From assembly GCA_023265025.1 (NCBI GenBank), contig JAHFUP010000006.1, forward strand, positions 1 to 64,000: 64,000 bases of DNA. Direction: 5' to 3'. Both the position numbers and the translations under genes were made by a program. Under the pieces are notes generated by a model, which worked only from the letters and a program-made list of their open reading frames with translations, did not search any database and was not told the origin of the DNA. Below are positions 51,515 through 60,247 of this stretch, piece by piece; within the stretch, counting starts at the first letter, position 1, and the number at the start of each line of letters is the position of its first letter. The stretch comes from Acidimicrobiia bacterium. GTDB taxonomy: Bacteria > Actinomycetota > Acidimicrobiia > Acidimicrobiales > AC-14.

Positions 51515-52624
51515 CTACCCATCCCCCGGTGCTTCATCCGTGGGTCCAAGGTCTTCGGGGTTTCGGGGCCGGAGCTCGAGGTAGGCGGCCTTCGCCGCAG
51601 CCACGACCGGCACGGCCAGGAGGGCGCCGACGACGCCGCCGGCCGAGACGCCGATCAGCGCCGCGGTCATCGTGGCCGGCGGCGAGAGCTTCACCGACCG
51701 CCCCACGATCAGGGGGCTGAGCACGTGGTTCTCGAACTGCAGGTACAGCACGAAGAAGACCGCGCAGATGACCCCGGTCGTGGCGCCGTGGCTGAAGCCG
51801 AGGAGCACGAACGGGATCCCGCCGGCGGCGCCGCCGATCTGGGGGACGAGGTCGAACAGGGCGACCCACACGGCCAGGAGCGGGGTGAGCGGCACCTGCA
51901 GGATGAGCCCGACGGTCAGCACGGCCAGGCCGGCGACGCCGGCGACCAGCACCGAGCCAGCGACGTACTTGCCGAACGTCTGATACGCCAGCAGCCCGAG
52001 ACGGTCGGCCTGCGGCCGACGGTGCTCCGGTACCAACCGGCGGGCGGCCCGCACCAGGCGCTCGCCGTCGAGGAGCAGGCTGATGGTGATCAGCAGGGTG
52101 AACCCCGCCACCAGCAGCCCGTCAGCCAGGGTCTGCGCCGCGCCGATGAGCGGGGTGTCCTGCCCCTCCAGTCGGTCGGGCAGGCTGTTGATCCCCTTGC
52201 GGATGGCGTCGGCCGTGCCGGCCCGGGCCAGGTCGTCGCCGATGACCGGGAGCTGCTCGATCTGGCCCACGACGCGGTCGGTTTCCCGGGTCAGGTCCCT
52301 TCCCTGGTCGATGGCCGGCGGGATGAGCAGGGCGCCGGCGGCGACGAGGAGGACGAGGAAGCCGAGCATGACCGCGGCGACACCGTCGGCCCGGTGACCG
52401 CCGAGCCGGCGGGTGACCCGTTCGACCAGCGGGTCAAGAGCCAGTGCCAGCAGGGTGCCGACGGCGAGCACGGTGGTCGCCCGGGGCGCCCCCCTGATCA
52501 AGGCAGTAAGAGCGAGCAGCGCCACGAAGGCGGCCATGACCCAGGCCACCGACCGCCAGTCGAGGTCGACCTCCCGCACGGGACCCCTCTCGGCGTCGGC
52601 CACCGGTCGGTACTGTACCGACAT
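51515..52624 (-). CDS. AI-2E/PerM-family membrane protein
   Basis: This 369-residue protein has about eight membrane segments and the family pattern: LLALALDPLVERVTRRL, a long extracytoplasmic helical region after GALLIPPAIDQ, FTLLITISLLLDGERLVRA, LAVWVALFDLVPQIGGAAG, and LYLQFENHVLSPLIVGRSVKLSP. Members transport small solutes or ions; the substrate here is unknown. Its start codon shares a CATG with the divergent paralogue. Confidence 0.9.
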   Translation of the reverse strand: MSVQYRPVADAERGPVREVDLDWRSVAWVMAAFVALLALTALIRGAPRATTVLAVGTLLALALDPLVERVTRRLGGHRADGVAAVMLGFLVLLVAAGALLIPPAIDQGRDLTRETDRVVGQIEQLPVIGDDLARAGTADAIRKGINSLPDRLEGQDTPLIGAAQTLADGLLVAGFTLLITISLLLDGERLVRAARRLVPEHRRPQADRLGLLAYQTFGKYVAGSVLVAGVAGLAVLTVGLILQVPLTPLLAVWVALFDLVPQIGGAAGGIPFVLLGFSHGATTGVICAVFFVLYLQFENHVLSPLIVGRSVKLSPPATMTAALIGVSAGGVVGALLAVPVVAAAKAAYLELRPRNPEDLGPTDEAPGDG

Positions 52625-53693
52625 GGTGGCGCCCATCCCCCGGGAGCGCCTCCGGGTCTCGGCGCGGTCGGCGGTCATGGCCGTGGCCATGCTCGGCGCC
52701 ACCCTGGCCCTCCTCGCCGTCGTGGCCGCGTCACAGCGGGTGATCGGGTGGATCCTGGTCGCCGGCACCCTCGCCGCCCTGCTCCACCCGCTGGTGACGC
52801 TGCTCGCCCGGCGGATGCCCCGGGCCCTGGCCACCGCGGTGGTGATGCTGGCGCTGGTGGGCGGCCTCGGCGCCGTGGGGTACGGCCTGGTCGACGACGT
52901 CACACGGGAAACCCACCGCCTGCAGGACGCCGGGCCGGAGCGGGCGCGGGAGATCGAGGCGTCGCCCCGGTTCGGCGAGCTGGCCCGTGAGATCAAGCTG
53001 GCCGATCGGACCGAGCGCTTCCTCCAGGGCCTGCCGGCCCGGCTGCGGGGCGGCACGCCGGCCGAGGCCATCCGGGCCGCGGCGACCCGGGGCGTGGCGT
53101 TCCTGGCTACCGGCGTGCTCACCATCTTCTTCCTCCAGCACGGCCCCCGCCTGGCCCGCTCGGCGGGTGACCAGATCCGGGACCCGGGCCGCCGTGAGCG
53201 GGTCGAGGTGCTCGCCGCCGCCGTCTACCGGCGGGCGTTCGGGTACGCCGGTGCGTCCCTCGCCATGTCGCTGGCCGCCGGCCTGACCGGCTTCCTGGTC
53301 GCCCGGTTGGCGGACGTCCCCGGCCCGGCCGCCCTCGGCGTGTGGGTCGGGCTGTGGGACCTGGTGCCCCTCGCCGGCGCCCTCGTCGGCGCCCTGCCGA
53401 TCGTCGTCCTGGCGATGGCCTCCTCAGGGACCCGTGCCCTGGCGGTCGTCATGGTGTTCATCGCCTACCAGGTGTTGGAGAACCTGCTGGTGGAGCGGAG
53501 CGTCGAGCGGACGACGGTGCGGGTGGGGCCGTTCATCACCCTCGCCGCCGGCCTGGTCGGCCTGGAGCTGAGCGGGATCGCCGGGGCGCTCCTGGCCACC
53601 CTGGCCGCCACCATCGCCGTCTCGACCGCCAACGAGCTGGCGAAATCCAGAGCGGCCCAGGAACACGCCGGCGCCGAGGAACGTTCTCCGTAG
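52623..53693 (+). CDS. AI-2E/PerM-family membrane protein, second copy
   Basis: This 356-residue paralogue of the divergent neighbour has LAALLHPLVTLLARRMPRAL, GVLTIFFLQHGPRLARSAGD, LGVWVGLWDLVPLAGALVGA and AYQVLENLLVERSVERTTVRV. The loop between helices 3 and 4 is shorter and more charged than in the first copy. The ATG at 52623 overlaps the other start codon by two bases, so both must be leaderless or start a codon or more later. It precedes the HtpX-like gene by 26 nt. Confidence 0.88.
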   Translation: MVAPIPRERLRVSARSAVMAVAMLGATLALLAVVAASQRVIGWILVAGTLAALLHPLVTLLARRMPRALATAVVMLALVGGLGAVGYGLVDDVTRETHRLQDAGPERAREIEASPRFGELAREIKLADRTERFLQGLPARLRGGTPAEAIRAAATRGVAFLATGVLTIFFLQHGPRLARSAGDQIRDPGRRERVEVLAAAVYRRAFGYAGASLAMSLAAGLTGFLVARLADVPGPAALGVWVGLWDLVPLAGALVGALPIVVLAMASSGTRALAVVMVFIAYQVLENLLVERSVERTTVRVGPFITLAAGLVGLELSGIAGALLATLAATIAVSTANELAKSRAAQEHAGAEERSP

Positions 53694-53719
53694 CGACAGT
53701 TTCCTTTTGGAGGTCGTCG

Positions 53720-55369
53720 ATGAAGTTCGTGCTGCGCCGCTCGCTCCCTTCGATCGCGGGCCTGGTCGGCCTGCTGCTCACCGTCGGCTTCGCCGCCGTC
53801 GCCTTCCTCGATGCTCCCGTCTGGTTCCCGGTGGCGTTTGCCGTCGTCATGGTCGGGATCCAGTACGTGGTCAACCCGTACATCATCCAGTGGCTGGTGC
53901 CGGCGACGGTGATCGCCCACGACGGCCGGCGCTACGCCATCGACCACCCCCTGGGCGACATCGTCGCCCGCCGGTGCGCGGACGCCGGCATCCCGATGGT
54001 CAAGCTCGGCATCGTCGACGACGGGAACCCGAACGCGTTCACCTTCGGCCGCACGCCCCGCGACGCCCGGATGTGGGTCACCCGCGGACTGCTGGAGCGG
54101 CTCGACGAGCGGGAACTCGACGCCGTCGTGGCCCACGAGGTCGGCCACATCAAGCACTGGGACTTCGCGGTCATGACCGTCGCCGCCGTCATCCCGATGG
54201 CCCTGTACCTGGCCTACCTGATCGCCCGGGGCAGCGACCGGGCCGAGGCCCGGGCCGTCGCCATCGGCGCCTACGTGGCGTACCTGGCGTCGCAGCTCAC
54301 CCTCCTGGCCCTGAGCCGGGCGCGGGAGACGGCCGCCGACCACTGGTCGTGCGAGTCGACCGGCGACGGCGACGCCCTGGCGTCGGCCCTCGTCAAGATC
54401 GCCTACGGCATGGGCCAGGTCAACGCAGCCCAGAAGGAGGAGGCCCACGCCCTCATCGCCCAGGGCAAGGAGGGCCGCAAGGAGGCGGCCAGGCTGGCGG
54501 CCCGCAGCCGCCGGGCGCAGTCCATGCGGGCCATGGGCATCTTCGAGCCCCGCTCGGCCGAGGCGCTGTCGGCTGCGTTCGCGCAGGGCATCGACCCCGA
54601 CCGGGCCATGGCCGCCATGCGGTGGGACCTGGCCAACCCGTGGGGGGCGACGCTCGAGAAGCTCTCCTCCCACCCGTTGGTCGCCCGGCGCATCCGCGAC
54701 CTGGAGGAGTCGGGTCTCCCCGGCGCCCCCAGGCAGTGGAGCGCGCTGCGGGCCCTGTCCGCCGCCTCGCCCGAGCAGATCTTCGAGGCCCGGGCCCGCT
54801 TCGCCCGGGAGCTGGCGGTGGCGGTGGCGCCGTGGGTGCTCGTCGTCGGAGCCGTGGTCTTCGGGCTGCTGCCCGACAGCCGCTTCGGCATGGGCCTCGG
54901 CCTGGCCGTCGCCGGCCTGCTGTTCTTCGTCAAGCAGCACGTCCGCTACCCGGGCGACCACCAGCCGGTCGACGAGGTCGCCGGCCTCCTGGAGCGCCTC
55001 GACGCCGGCCCCGTCGCCGGCATCGGCGTGACGGTCAGGGGCCAGATCGTGGGCCGGGGAATGCCGGGCTACGTGCTGTCTCCCGACCTGGTGGTGGCCG
55101 ACGCCTCCGGCTTCGTGCCTCTTCTCTACCGCCAGCCCATCCCCTTCGCCGCCGCCTTCTTCGGCCTGTTCCGGGCCGAGAAGTTCCTCGGCCAGGAGGT
55201 GGAAGCCCGGGGCTGGTACCGCCGCCTCCCAGGTCCCGTCGTCGAGCTCCGCGACGTCCGCACCGTCGACGGCCGCACGGCCCGCTCCTTCGAGTGGGTC
55301 GCCCGCTACGCCGGCGCCGTGCTGCTCGTCGTGGCCGGCGTCGCCCTCATGCTGGCCGGCGTGGCATAG
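53720..55369 (+). CDS. htpX: HtpX-like M48 zinc metalloprotease with C-terminal extension
   Basis: This 549-residue membrane protease has two N-terminal helices (about 11-55), the M48 motif VVAHEVGHIKHWD (HEVGH at 139-143), a helix pair, and the third ligand region LSRARETAADHWS (about 204-216). A C-terminal part of some 200 residues, with more membrane segments, is absent from Escherichia coli HtpX (about 293 residues). HtpX removes damaged membrane proteins. A good TTTTGGAGG ribosome site precedes the ATG. The role of the extension is unknown. Confidence 0.9.
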   Translation: MKFVLRRSLPSIAGLVGLLLTVGFAAVAFLDAPVWFPVAFAVVMVGIQYVVNPYIIQWLVPATVIAHDGRRYAIDHPLGDIVARRCADAGIPMVKLGIVDDGNPNAFTFGRTPRDARMWVTRGLLERLDERELDAVVAHEVGHIKHWDFAVMTVAAVIPMALYLAYLIARGSDRAEARAVAIGAYVAYLASQLTLLALSRARETAADHWSCESTGDGDALASALVKIAYGMGQVNAAQKEEAHALIAQGKEGRKEAARLAARSRRAQSMRAMGIFEPRSAEALSAAFAQGIDPDRAMAAMRWDLANPWGATLEKLSSHPLVARRIRDLEESGLPGAPRQWSALRALSAASPEQIFEARARFARELAVAVAPWVLVVGAVVFGLLPDSRFGMGLGLAVAGLLFFVKQHVRYPGDHQPVDEVAGLLERLDAGPVAGIGVTVRGQIVGRGMPGYVLSPDLVVADASGFVPLLYRQPIPFAAAFFGLFRAEKFLGQEVEARGWYRRLPGPVVELRDVRTVDGRTARSFEWVARYAGAVLLVVAGVALMLAGVA

Positions 55370-55380
55370 CCCCCACCGAC

Positions 55381-55430
55381 CGATTTGGCTGCACTGACGG
55401 GTCTATAGGCACGTCACTGCAGCCAGAACG
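55381..55430. repeat. 50-nt palindrome, copy C (solo)
   Basis: The arms CGATTTGGCTGCACTGACG and CGTCACTGCAGCCAGAACG enclose GGTCTATAGGCA. The left arm is identical to copy A and the loop has the orientation of copy B. It sits alone between two convergent genes with no nuclease gene beside it, and has collected a mismatch in the right arm. Confidence 0.9.
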
Positions 55431-55439
55431 AGGGGGGGG

Positions 55440-56309
55440 TCAGGCGCCGGCCGCCCGTTTGTCGAGCCACCGCTTCAGGCCGGCGGCGTTGGAGTGGACG
55501 CCGTTGAGGATGGCCATCGTCTCGCTCGGGTCGGCGCCGAAAGCGCCGGCCAGGGCGCCGGCGACGTCGTCGCCCCGCGACCACGCCGCCTCCGCCACCG
55601 CGGCCCACGCCCGCAGCACGTCCTCGGCCTCGCCGAGGACGTCGGCGGGATCGGCGTCCAGCACGCCGAAGTGGGCCAGCGCCAGCGCTGAGGGCCGGCG
55701 GGCGGCGAACAGGTGCAGGGACCGGATGGCCAGGTCGAGGTCGAACTCGGGCGGCGGCGTCGCGGGCCGGAGCACGCCGATATCGGGGAGGCGGACGCCG
55801 GCGGCGTCGCCGGCGAACAGGACGCCGGACTCCGAGTCGTGCAGGGCCAGATGGTGCGACGCGTGCCCCGGCGAGTGGATGGCGGTCAGCGTGCGCCCGG
55901 GCCCGACCGGGATGCCCTCGCCGTCCTCCAGGGCGACGATGCGCTCGACCGGCGTGGGGTCGAGCCGGCCGTAGAGCGAGTCGAGAATGTCGCCGAAGAC
56001 CCGAGCCGCCGAGGCGACGAGTCGGGACGGGTCGACTAGGTGGCGGGCGCCGGCCGGGTGGACGTACACCGTGGCCCCGGGGAAGGCCCGGGCCAGGTCG
56101 CCGACGCCCCCGGCGTGGTCGAGGTGGATGTGGGTGACGACGATGCCGGCCAGATCCTCCGGGCCGACACCGAGGCCGGCGAGGGCGTCGAGCACCATGG
56201 GCACTGACGTCTGGCTGCCCGTCTCCACCAGCACCGGCGCCGGCCCCGCGACGAGCCAACCGGCGGTGACCCGCTCCCACCCGCCGAGCAGGGTGTCGAT
56301 CTGGTGCAA
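55440..56309 (-). CDS. metallo-beta-lactamase-fold hydrolase
   Basis: This 289-residue protein has the zinc motif GIVVTHIHLDHAGGVGDLA (about residues 62-80), AIHSPGHASHHLALHD and LFAGDAAGVRLPDIG. A C-terminal helical domain of about 80 residues follows, ending RWLDKRAAGA. The substrate is unknown. A TTG at 56309, 5 nt after the oxidoreductase stop, is the most likely start (LHQIDTLLGGWERV). The two genes are probably co-transcribed. Confidence 0.83.
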   Translation of the reverse strand: MHQIDTLLGGWERVTAGWLVAGPAPVLVETGSQTSVPMVLDALAGLGVGPEDLAGIVVTHIHLDHAGGVGDLARAFPGATVYVHPAGARHLVDPSRLVASAARVFGDILDSLYGRLDPTPVERIVALEDGEGIPVGPGRTLTAIHSPGHASHHLALHDSESGVLFAGDAAGVRLPDIGVLRPATPPPEFDLDLAIRSLHLFAARRPSALALAHFGVLDADPADVLGEAEDVLRAWAAVAEAAWSRGDDVAGALAGAFGADPSETMAILNGVHSNAAGLKRWLDKRAAGA

Positions 56310-56314
56310 GCCTT

Positions 56315-57145
56315 TCAGTCGCCGAGCTCCGGCATCACCTTGTCGACGAACTCCTGCACCCGGGAGACGCCGTCGGCCGGCCAGCTGGCGATGAGGTGGT
56401 CGAAGCCGATCTTTCGCAACGCGTCGGCCTCCCGCCGGACCTCGTCCCACGGCTCCGAGATGGACAGGTTCGTCGACCGGCCGATGTCCGCCGGGTCACG
56501 GCCGGCGGCTTCAGCGGCCCGGTCGACGATCGCCGACTTGCGGGCCAGCGACGCCGGCGACCCGAAGCCGTGCCACACGTCGGCGTGCCGGCCGACGAGG
56601 GGCAGCATGACCTTCTCGCCGGTCGCACCGATCCAGAGCGGCGGGTACGGCTGCTGCACCGCCCGGGGCCGGTAGAACGCGTGCTGCAAACGGTAGTGGC
56701 GGCCCTGGAAGTCGAAGTCGTCTGACGTCAACAGCCCCTTGATGATCTGGACCGTCTCCTCCAGGAGCTGGATGCGCTCCCCGGTCGGCGGGAAGTCGAA
56801 ACCGAGCCGCTCGTGCTCGTCCCCGTGCCACGCCGCCCCGAGGCCGACGTTCAGCCGCCCGGACGACACGTGGTCGACGGTCACCACTTCGGCGGCGAGC
56901 AGCGACGGATGCCGGTACGTGACGCCGGTGACCAATGCGCCCAGGCGGATCCGCGTGGTCACCGCCGCCAGGGCGGCGAGCAGCGTCCACGCCTCCAGGC
57001 ATGGCCCGTTCCGGTCGCCGTAGAGGGCGGTGAAGTGGTCGAAGACCCAGGCCGACTCGAACCCCGCCGCCTCGGCCCACTGCACCCGGTCGCGGAGCTC
57101 GGGCCAGTCGAGCTGGTGCTGGGAGACGTCGATGCCGACCTTCAT
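56315..57145 (-). CDS. LLM-class F420-dependent oxidoreductase
   Basis: This 276-residue luciferase-like TIM-barrel protein has WAEAAGFESAWVFDHFTALY, RIRLGALVTGVTYRHPSLLA, VVTVDHVSSGRLNVGLGAAW, HGDEHERLGFDFPP and PPLWIGATGEKVMLPLVGRH. These match the F420-dependent subgroup common in actinobacteria; the deazaflavin choice is from family knowledge. The substrate is unknown. Confidence 0.9.
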   Translation of the reverse strand: MKVGIDVSQHQLDWPELRDRVQWAEAAGFESAWVFDHFTALYGDRNGPCLEAWTLLAALAAVTTRIRLGALVTGVTYRHPSLLAAEVVTVDHVSSGRLNVGLGAAWHGDEHERLGFDFPPTGERIQLLEETVQIIKGLLTSDDFDFQGRHYRLQHAFYRPRAVQQPYPPLWIGATGEKVMLPLVGRHADVWHGFGSPASLARKSAIVDRAAEAAGRDPADIGRSTNLSISEPWDEVRREADALRKIGFDHLIASWPADGVSRVQEFVDKVMPELGD

Positions 57146-57173
57146 TGCCCGCCACCGTAATCGGGCCGGTTCG

Positions 57174-58046
57174 TCAGTCGGTCTTGCTGAACCGCTTCAC
57201 GGCGATGGCGAAGACCAACAGGCCGAGGCCGGCGAGGATCACCAGCTGGAGCGCGAACGGCACCGGCCAGCCGTTCCACGTCAGCCCCGGGTCGAGGACG
57301 CGTGCCGCCGCCGGCGTCAGATCCAGGTGCGAGAACACCACGTGGCGCATGGGGTTCACCGCGTAGGTCACCGGGTTGATCTTGGTGGCGAACGCCAGCC
57401 AGACCGGCAATCCCGACGTGGGGTAGAGGGCGCCCGACAGGAACATCATCGGTGTGATGACGGTCTGGATCACCGGCATCACCGACTGGATGTTGGCCAC
57501 GCGTGCACCGAGCAGCAGGCCGAACGCGGTGATCGACAGCGACGCCAGGAACAGCACGGCCAGCAGCTCGATCATCAGCACCGGCGAGTAGGGCACGTCG
57601 GCCAGCCCGGCCAGGGCCAGAATGATCACCGCCTGGGCGGTGGCCACGATTGCTCCGCCGACGCACTTGCCCGCCATGATCGACGTCCGCCGGATCGGCG
57701 CCACCAGCATCTCCCGCAGGAAGCCGAACTCCCGGTCCCACACCACCGACACGCCGGAGAACACGGCGGTGAACATCACCGAGGTGGCGAGCACACCGGG
57801 GAAGAGGAACGTGCGGAAGCTGACGTTCTCCGAACCGACCGACACGACCCGGGACAGGCCGGTGCCCAGCACGAACAGCCACAGCAGCGGCTGCACCAGG
57901 CCGGCGGCGAGGCGCCGGCGGTCCTTGAGCCAGCGGAGGAGCTCGCGGTGGCAGACGATCCGCGCCGCTCGAATGTCAGCGGCCAGGCCGGTCGGCGGCC
58001 GCTCGACCGGGGCCAGCTCCAGGGAGGTTTGCACCGTCGTCGTCAT
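57174..58046 (-). CDS. ABC-2 type exporter permease (DrrB-like)
   Basis: This 290-residue protein has six hydrophobic segments (LLWLFVLGTGLSRVV, FLFPGVLATSVMFTAVF, AVIILALAGLADV, LLAVLFLASLSITAFGLLLG, VIQTVITPMMFLSGALYP, LVILAGLGLLVFAIAV) and the ABC-2 pattern DREFGFLREMLVAPIRRTSI. With the ATPase encoded directly before it, it forms a DrrAB-like drug or lipid exporter. The gap between the two is 2 nt. Confidence 0.9.
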   Translation of the reverse strand: MTTTVQTSLELAPVERPPTGLAADIRAARIVCHRELLRWLKDRRRLAAGLVQPLLWLFVLGTGLSRVVSVGSENVSFRTFLFPGVLATSVMFTAVFSGVSVVWDREFGFLREMLVAPIRRTSIMAGKCVGGAIVATAQAVIILALAGLADVPYSPVLMIELLAVLFLASLSITAFGLLLGARVANIQSVMPVIQTVITPMMFLSGALYPTSGLPVWLAFATKINPVTYAVNPMRHVVFSHLDLTPAAARVLDPGLTWNGWPVPFALQLVILAGLGLLVFAIAVKRFSKTD

Positions 58047-58048
58047 CG

Positions 58049-59032
58049 CTACCTCCGTCCGCGGAACATGGCGGGAATCTCCGAGCCGGGGTTGGCCTCG
58101 GCGTCACGGATCGTCCGGCCGGTGAAAGTCATGAACACGTCGTCGAGCGTCGGCCGGGTGACGCTCACCGAACGTACCGCCACGCCGAGGTCGGCGAGCA
58201 ACCGGGGCACGAACCGCTCACCGTCCGGGACGTGCAGCTCGAGGGCGCCGGCCACCGACGAAGCCTCCAGGCCGAACTGGCGCTTGATGGCTGCGGCGGC
58301 AGCCGCTTCGTCGTCGGTCTCCAGCCGGATGCGGTCGGTGCCGATGGCCGCCTTGAGCGCCTGGGGCGTGTCGAGGGCGACGATCTGGCCGGCGTCCATG
58401 ATGGCGATGCGGTCGCAGTTCTCCGCCTCGTCCATGTAGTGGGTGGTGAGGAAGATCGTCAGGTCCTCGGCGTGGCGCAGCTCGTTCAGGTACTCCCAGA
58501 TCGACGCCCGGGTCTGGGGGTCGAGGCCCACCGTCGGCTCGTCGAGGAACAGGACCCGCGGCGAGTGGAGCAGGCCGCGGGCGATCTCCAGCCGGCGCTT
58601 CATGCCGCCGGAGAAGGTGGAGACGTCCTTGTCCCGCCGGTCCCACAGGCCGACCAGCTCCAGCACCTGGCGCATCCGGGTCTCGAGCCGGGCGGATGGA
58701 ACCCCGTAGAGCTGGCCGTGGAAGCGCAGGTTCTGGGCTGCGCTCAGGTACGTGTCCAGCGTCATGTCCTGGAACACCAGGCCGATCTCCCGGCGGACGT
58801 CGTCGCGCTGGGTCACCACGTCGAAGCCGGCGACCTCGGCCCGCCCGCCGGTCGGCCGGAGGAGGGTGCACAGCATGTTGATCGTGGTCGACTTGCCGGC
58901 GCCGTTGGGGCCGAGGAACCCGAACGTCTCGCCCGCGTGCACCTCGAAGTCGACGCCCCGTACGGCCTCGACGTCGCCGAAGCGCTTCTGCAGGTCCTGC
59001 ACCCGGATGGCGGGCGGTCGGTCGGTCGCCAT
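58049..59032 (-). CDS. ABC exporter ATP-binding protein (DrrA-like)
   Basis: This 327-residue ATPase has Walker A FLGPNGAGKSTTINML (about residues 38-53), Q-loop GLVFQDMTLD, signature STFSGGMKRRLEIARGL, Walker B VLFLDEPTVGLDPQ and H-loop FLTTHYMDEAE. The C-terminal 90 residues are the DrrA-type regulatory tail (SVTRPTLDDVFMTFTG). It powers the ABC-2 permease encoded next. The divergent MarR gene and the palindromic operator suggest drug-induced control. Confidence 0.94.
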   Translation of the reverse strand: MATDRPPAIRVQDLQKRFGDVEAVRGVDFEVHAGETFGFLGPNGAGKSTTINMLCTLLRPTGGRAEVAGFDVVTQRDDVRREIGLVFQDMTLDTYLSAAQNLRFHGQLYGVPSARLETRMRQVLELVGLWDRRDKDVSTFSGGMKRRLEIARGLLHSPRVLFLDEPTVGLDPQTRASIWEYLNELRHAEDLTIFLTTHYMDEAENCDRIAIMDAGQIVALDTPQALKAAIGTDRIRLETDDEAAAAAAIKRQFGLEASSVAGALELHVPDGERFVPRLLADLGVAVRSVSVTRPTLDDVFMTFTGRTIRDAEANPGSEIPAMFRGRR

Positions 59033-59057
59033 GGGATGGGCACCTCCTCGGGGAACA

Positions 59058-59078
59058 ATCGTTGGAAATACCAACGAT
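59058..59078. promoter_or_regulatory. MarR-type operator between exporter and regulator
   Basis: The inverted repeat ATCGTTGG-AAATA-CCAACGAT lies between the divergent ATPase and MarR genes, with a second TTCCAA nearby that pairs with TTGGAA. This is the size and place of a MarR binding site controlling both directions. Confidence 0.65.
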
Positions 59079-59120
59079 AGACACTTCCAATCGAATGTCA
59101 AGCCGGTTACCATCGAACGT

Positions 59121-59603
59121 GTGGAGGACCAGCGACTCGATGCGCTCTCCGGCGTGCTGCTGCTGGCCCGCGAGATGCACCGTGAGATGCACGGGTTGAT
59201 GATCCAGGAGACCTGGGCCATCGACGCCGGCTTCCGCCCCCCGTGCCTCGGGGTGCTCGCCGTCGTCGAACGCCTGCAGCCCGTCTCCCAGCGGGAGATC
59301 AGCGACACCCTCGGCCTGGACGCCAGCGACGTCGTCGGCGTGCTCGACATCCTGGAGGGGGCGAAGATGGTCGAGCGCCGGCGGGACCCGGCCGATCGGC
59401 GCCGGCATGCCGTCGTCCTCACCGAGCTCGGCGAGACGGCGGCCCAGCGCGTCGCCGCCCTCCGGGCCCAGGCCGGCGACCGGGTCCTGGCCGGCCTCGA
59501 CGACGAGGAGCGCCGGCAACTCGTCACCCTCCTCGACCGGGCCAACGCCCACCATGCGCCCCAGTGCCAGCCCAGCCTGTCCGGACGGGGCCTGCGCGTT
59601 TAG
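59121..59603 (+). CDS. MarR-family transcriptional regulator
   Basis: This 160-residue winged-helix protein has LGVLAVVERLQPVSQREISD, TLGLDASDVVGVLDILEGAK and MVERRRDPADRRRHAVVLTE, the MarR DNA-binding core and wing with DRR. The GTG at 59121 is used. It is divergent from the DrrAB-like exporter and probably represses it and itself until a ligand binds. Confidence 0.9.
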   Translation: MEDQRLDALSGVLLLAREMHREMHGLMIQETWAIDAGFRPPCLGVLAVVERLQPVSQREISDTLGLDASDVVGVLDILEGAKMVERRRDPADRRRHAVVLTELGETAAQRVAALRAQAGDRVLAGLDDEERRQLVTLLDRANAHHAPQCQPSLSGRGLRV

Positions 59604-59633
59604 CCCCTCGCTGCGCCTGGGTACGCGCGCAGC

Positions 59634-60236
59634 GTGGGTACATCGCTGCAAGAGGTGCGCGCCGCCGCCGCCGGGTGCCGGGCGTGCGACCTGTGGGAGT
59701 GCGGCACCCAGACCGTGTTCGGCGAGGGATCACAATCCTCGGAGCTGATGCTGGTCGGCGAGCAACCGGGTGACAAGGAGGATCTGGCCGGGCGCCCGTT
59801 CGTCGGCCCGGCCGGTCGGATCCTCGACGAAGCGTTGAAAGAGGCAGGCATCGACCGGTCCACCGTGTACATCACCAACGCGGTCAAGCACTTCAAGTGG
59901 GAGGCGCGCGGCAAGCGCCGGCTGCACAAGCGCCCGGATTCCCGCGAGATCGCGGCCTGCCGCCCGTGGCTCGACCGGGAGATCGAGCTGGTCCAACCCA
60001 AAGTCGTCGTCTGCCTCGGTGCGACCGCATGCCAAGCCCTCCTCGGGCGGACGTTCAAGGTCACCAAGCAGCGGGGCGAGCTGTTCCCCCAGCCGGCGGG
60101 GCACGTCATCACCGCCACCGTGCACCCGTCCTCCATCCTGCGGGCACGAGATCCTGCGGCCCGGGAGGCGGAGATGAAGGCCTTCACCGAGGATCTCCGG
60201 CTCGTCGAGCGGCAGCTGAGGGCCTTCTCCGCCTAA
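59634..60236 (+). CDS. UdgX-type uracil-DNA glycosylase / uracil-DNA-crosslinking protein
   Basis: This 200-residue family 4-like protein has an N-terminal Fe-S cysteine pair (CRACDLWECG, C15 and C18), motif GEQPGDKEDLAGRPFVGPAG (43-62; UdgX form GEQPG), NAVKHFKWEARGKRRLHKRP, and HPSSILRA. The KRRLH loop (94-98) is the mark of UdgX, in which the His attacks the abasic sugar and leaves the protein covalently linked to DNA. Whether RLH replaces the usual RIH without effect is unknown. The start is GTG. Confidence 0.9.
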   Translation: MGTSLQEVRAAAAGCRACDLWECGTQTVFGEGSQSSELMLVGEQPGDKEDLAGRPFVGPAGRILDEALKEAGIDRSTVYITNAVKHFKWEARGKRRLHKRPDSREIAACRPWLDREIELVQPKVVVCLGATACQALLGRTFKVTKQRGELFPQPAGHVITATVHPSSILRARDPAAREAEMKAFTEDLRLVERQLRAFSA

Positions 60237-60247
60237 CATCCGCCGCC

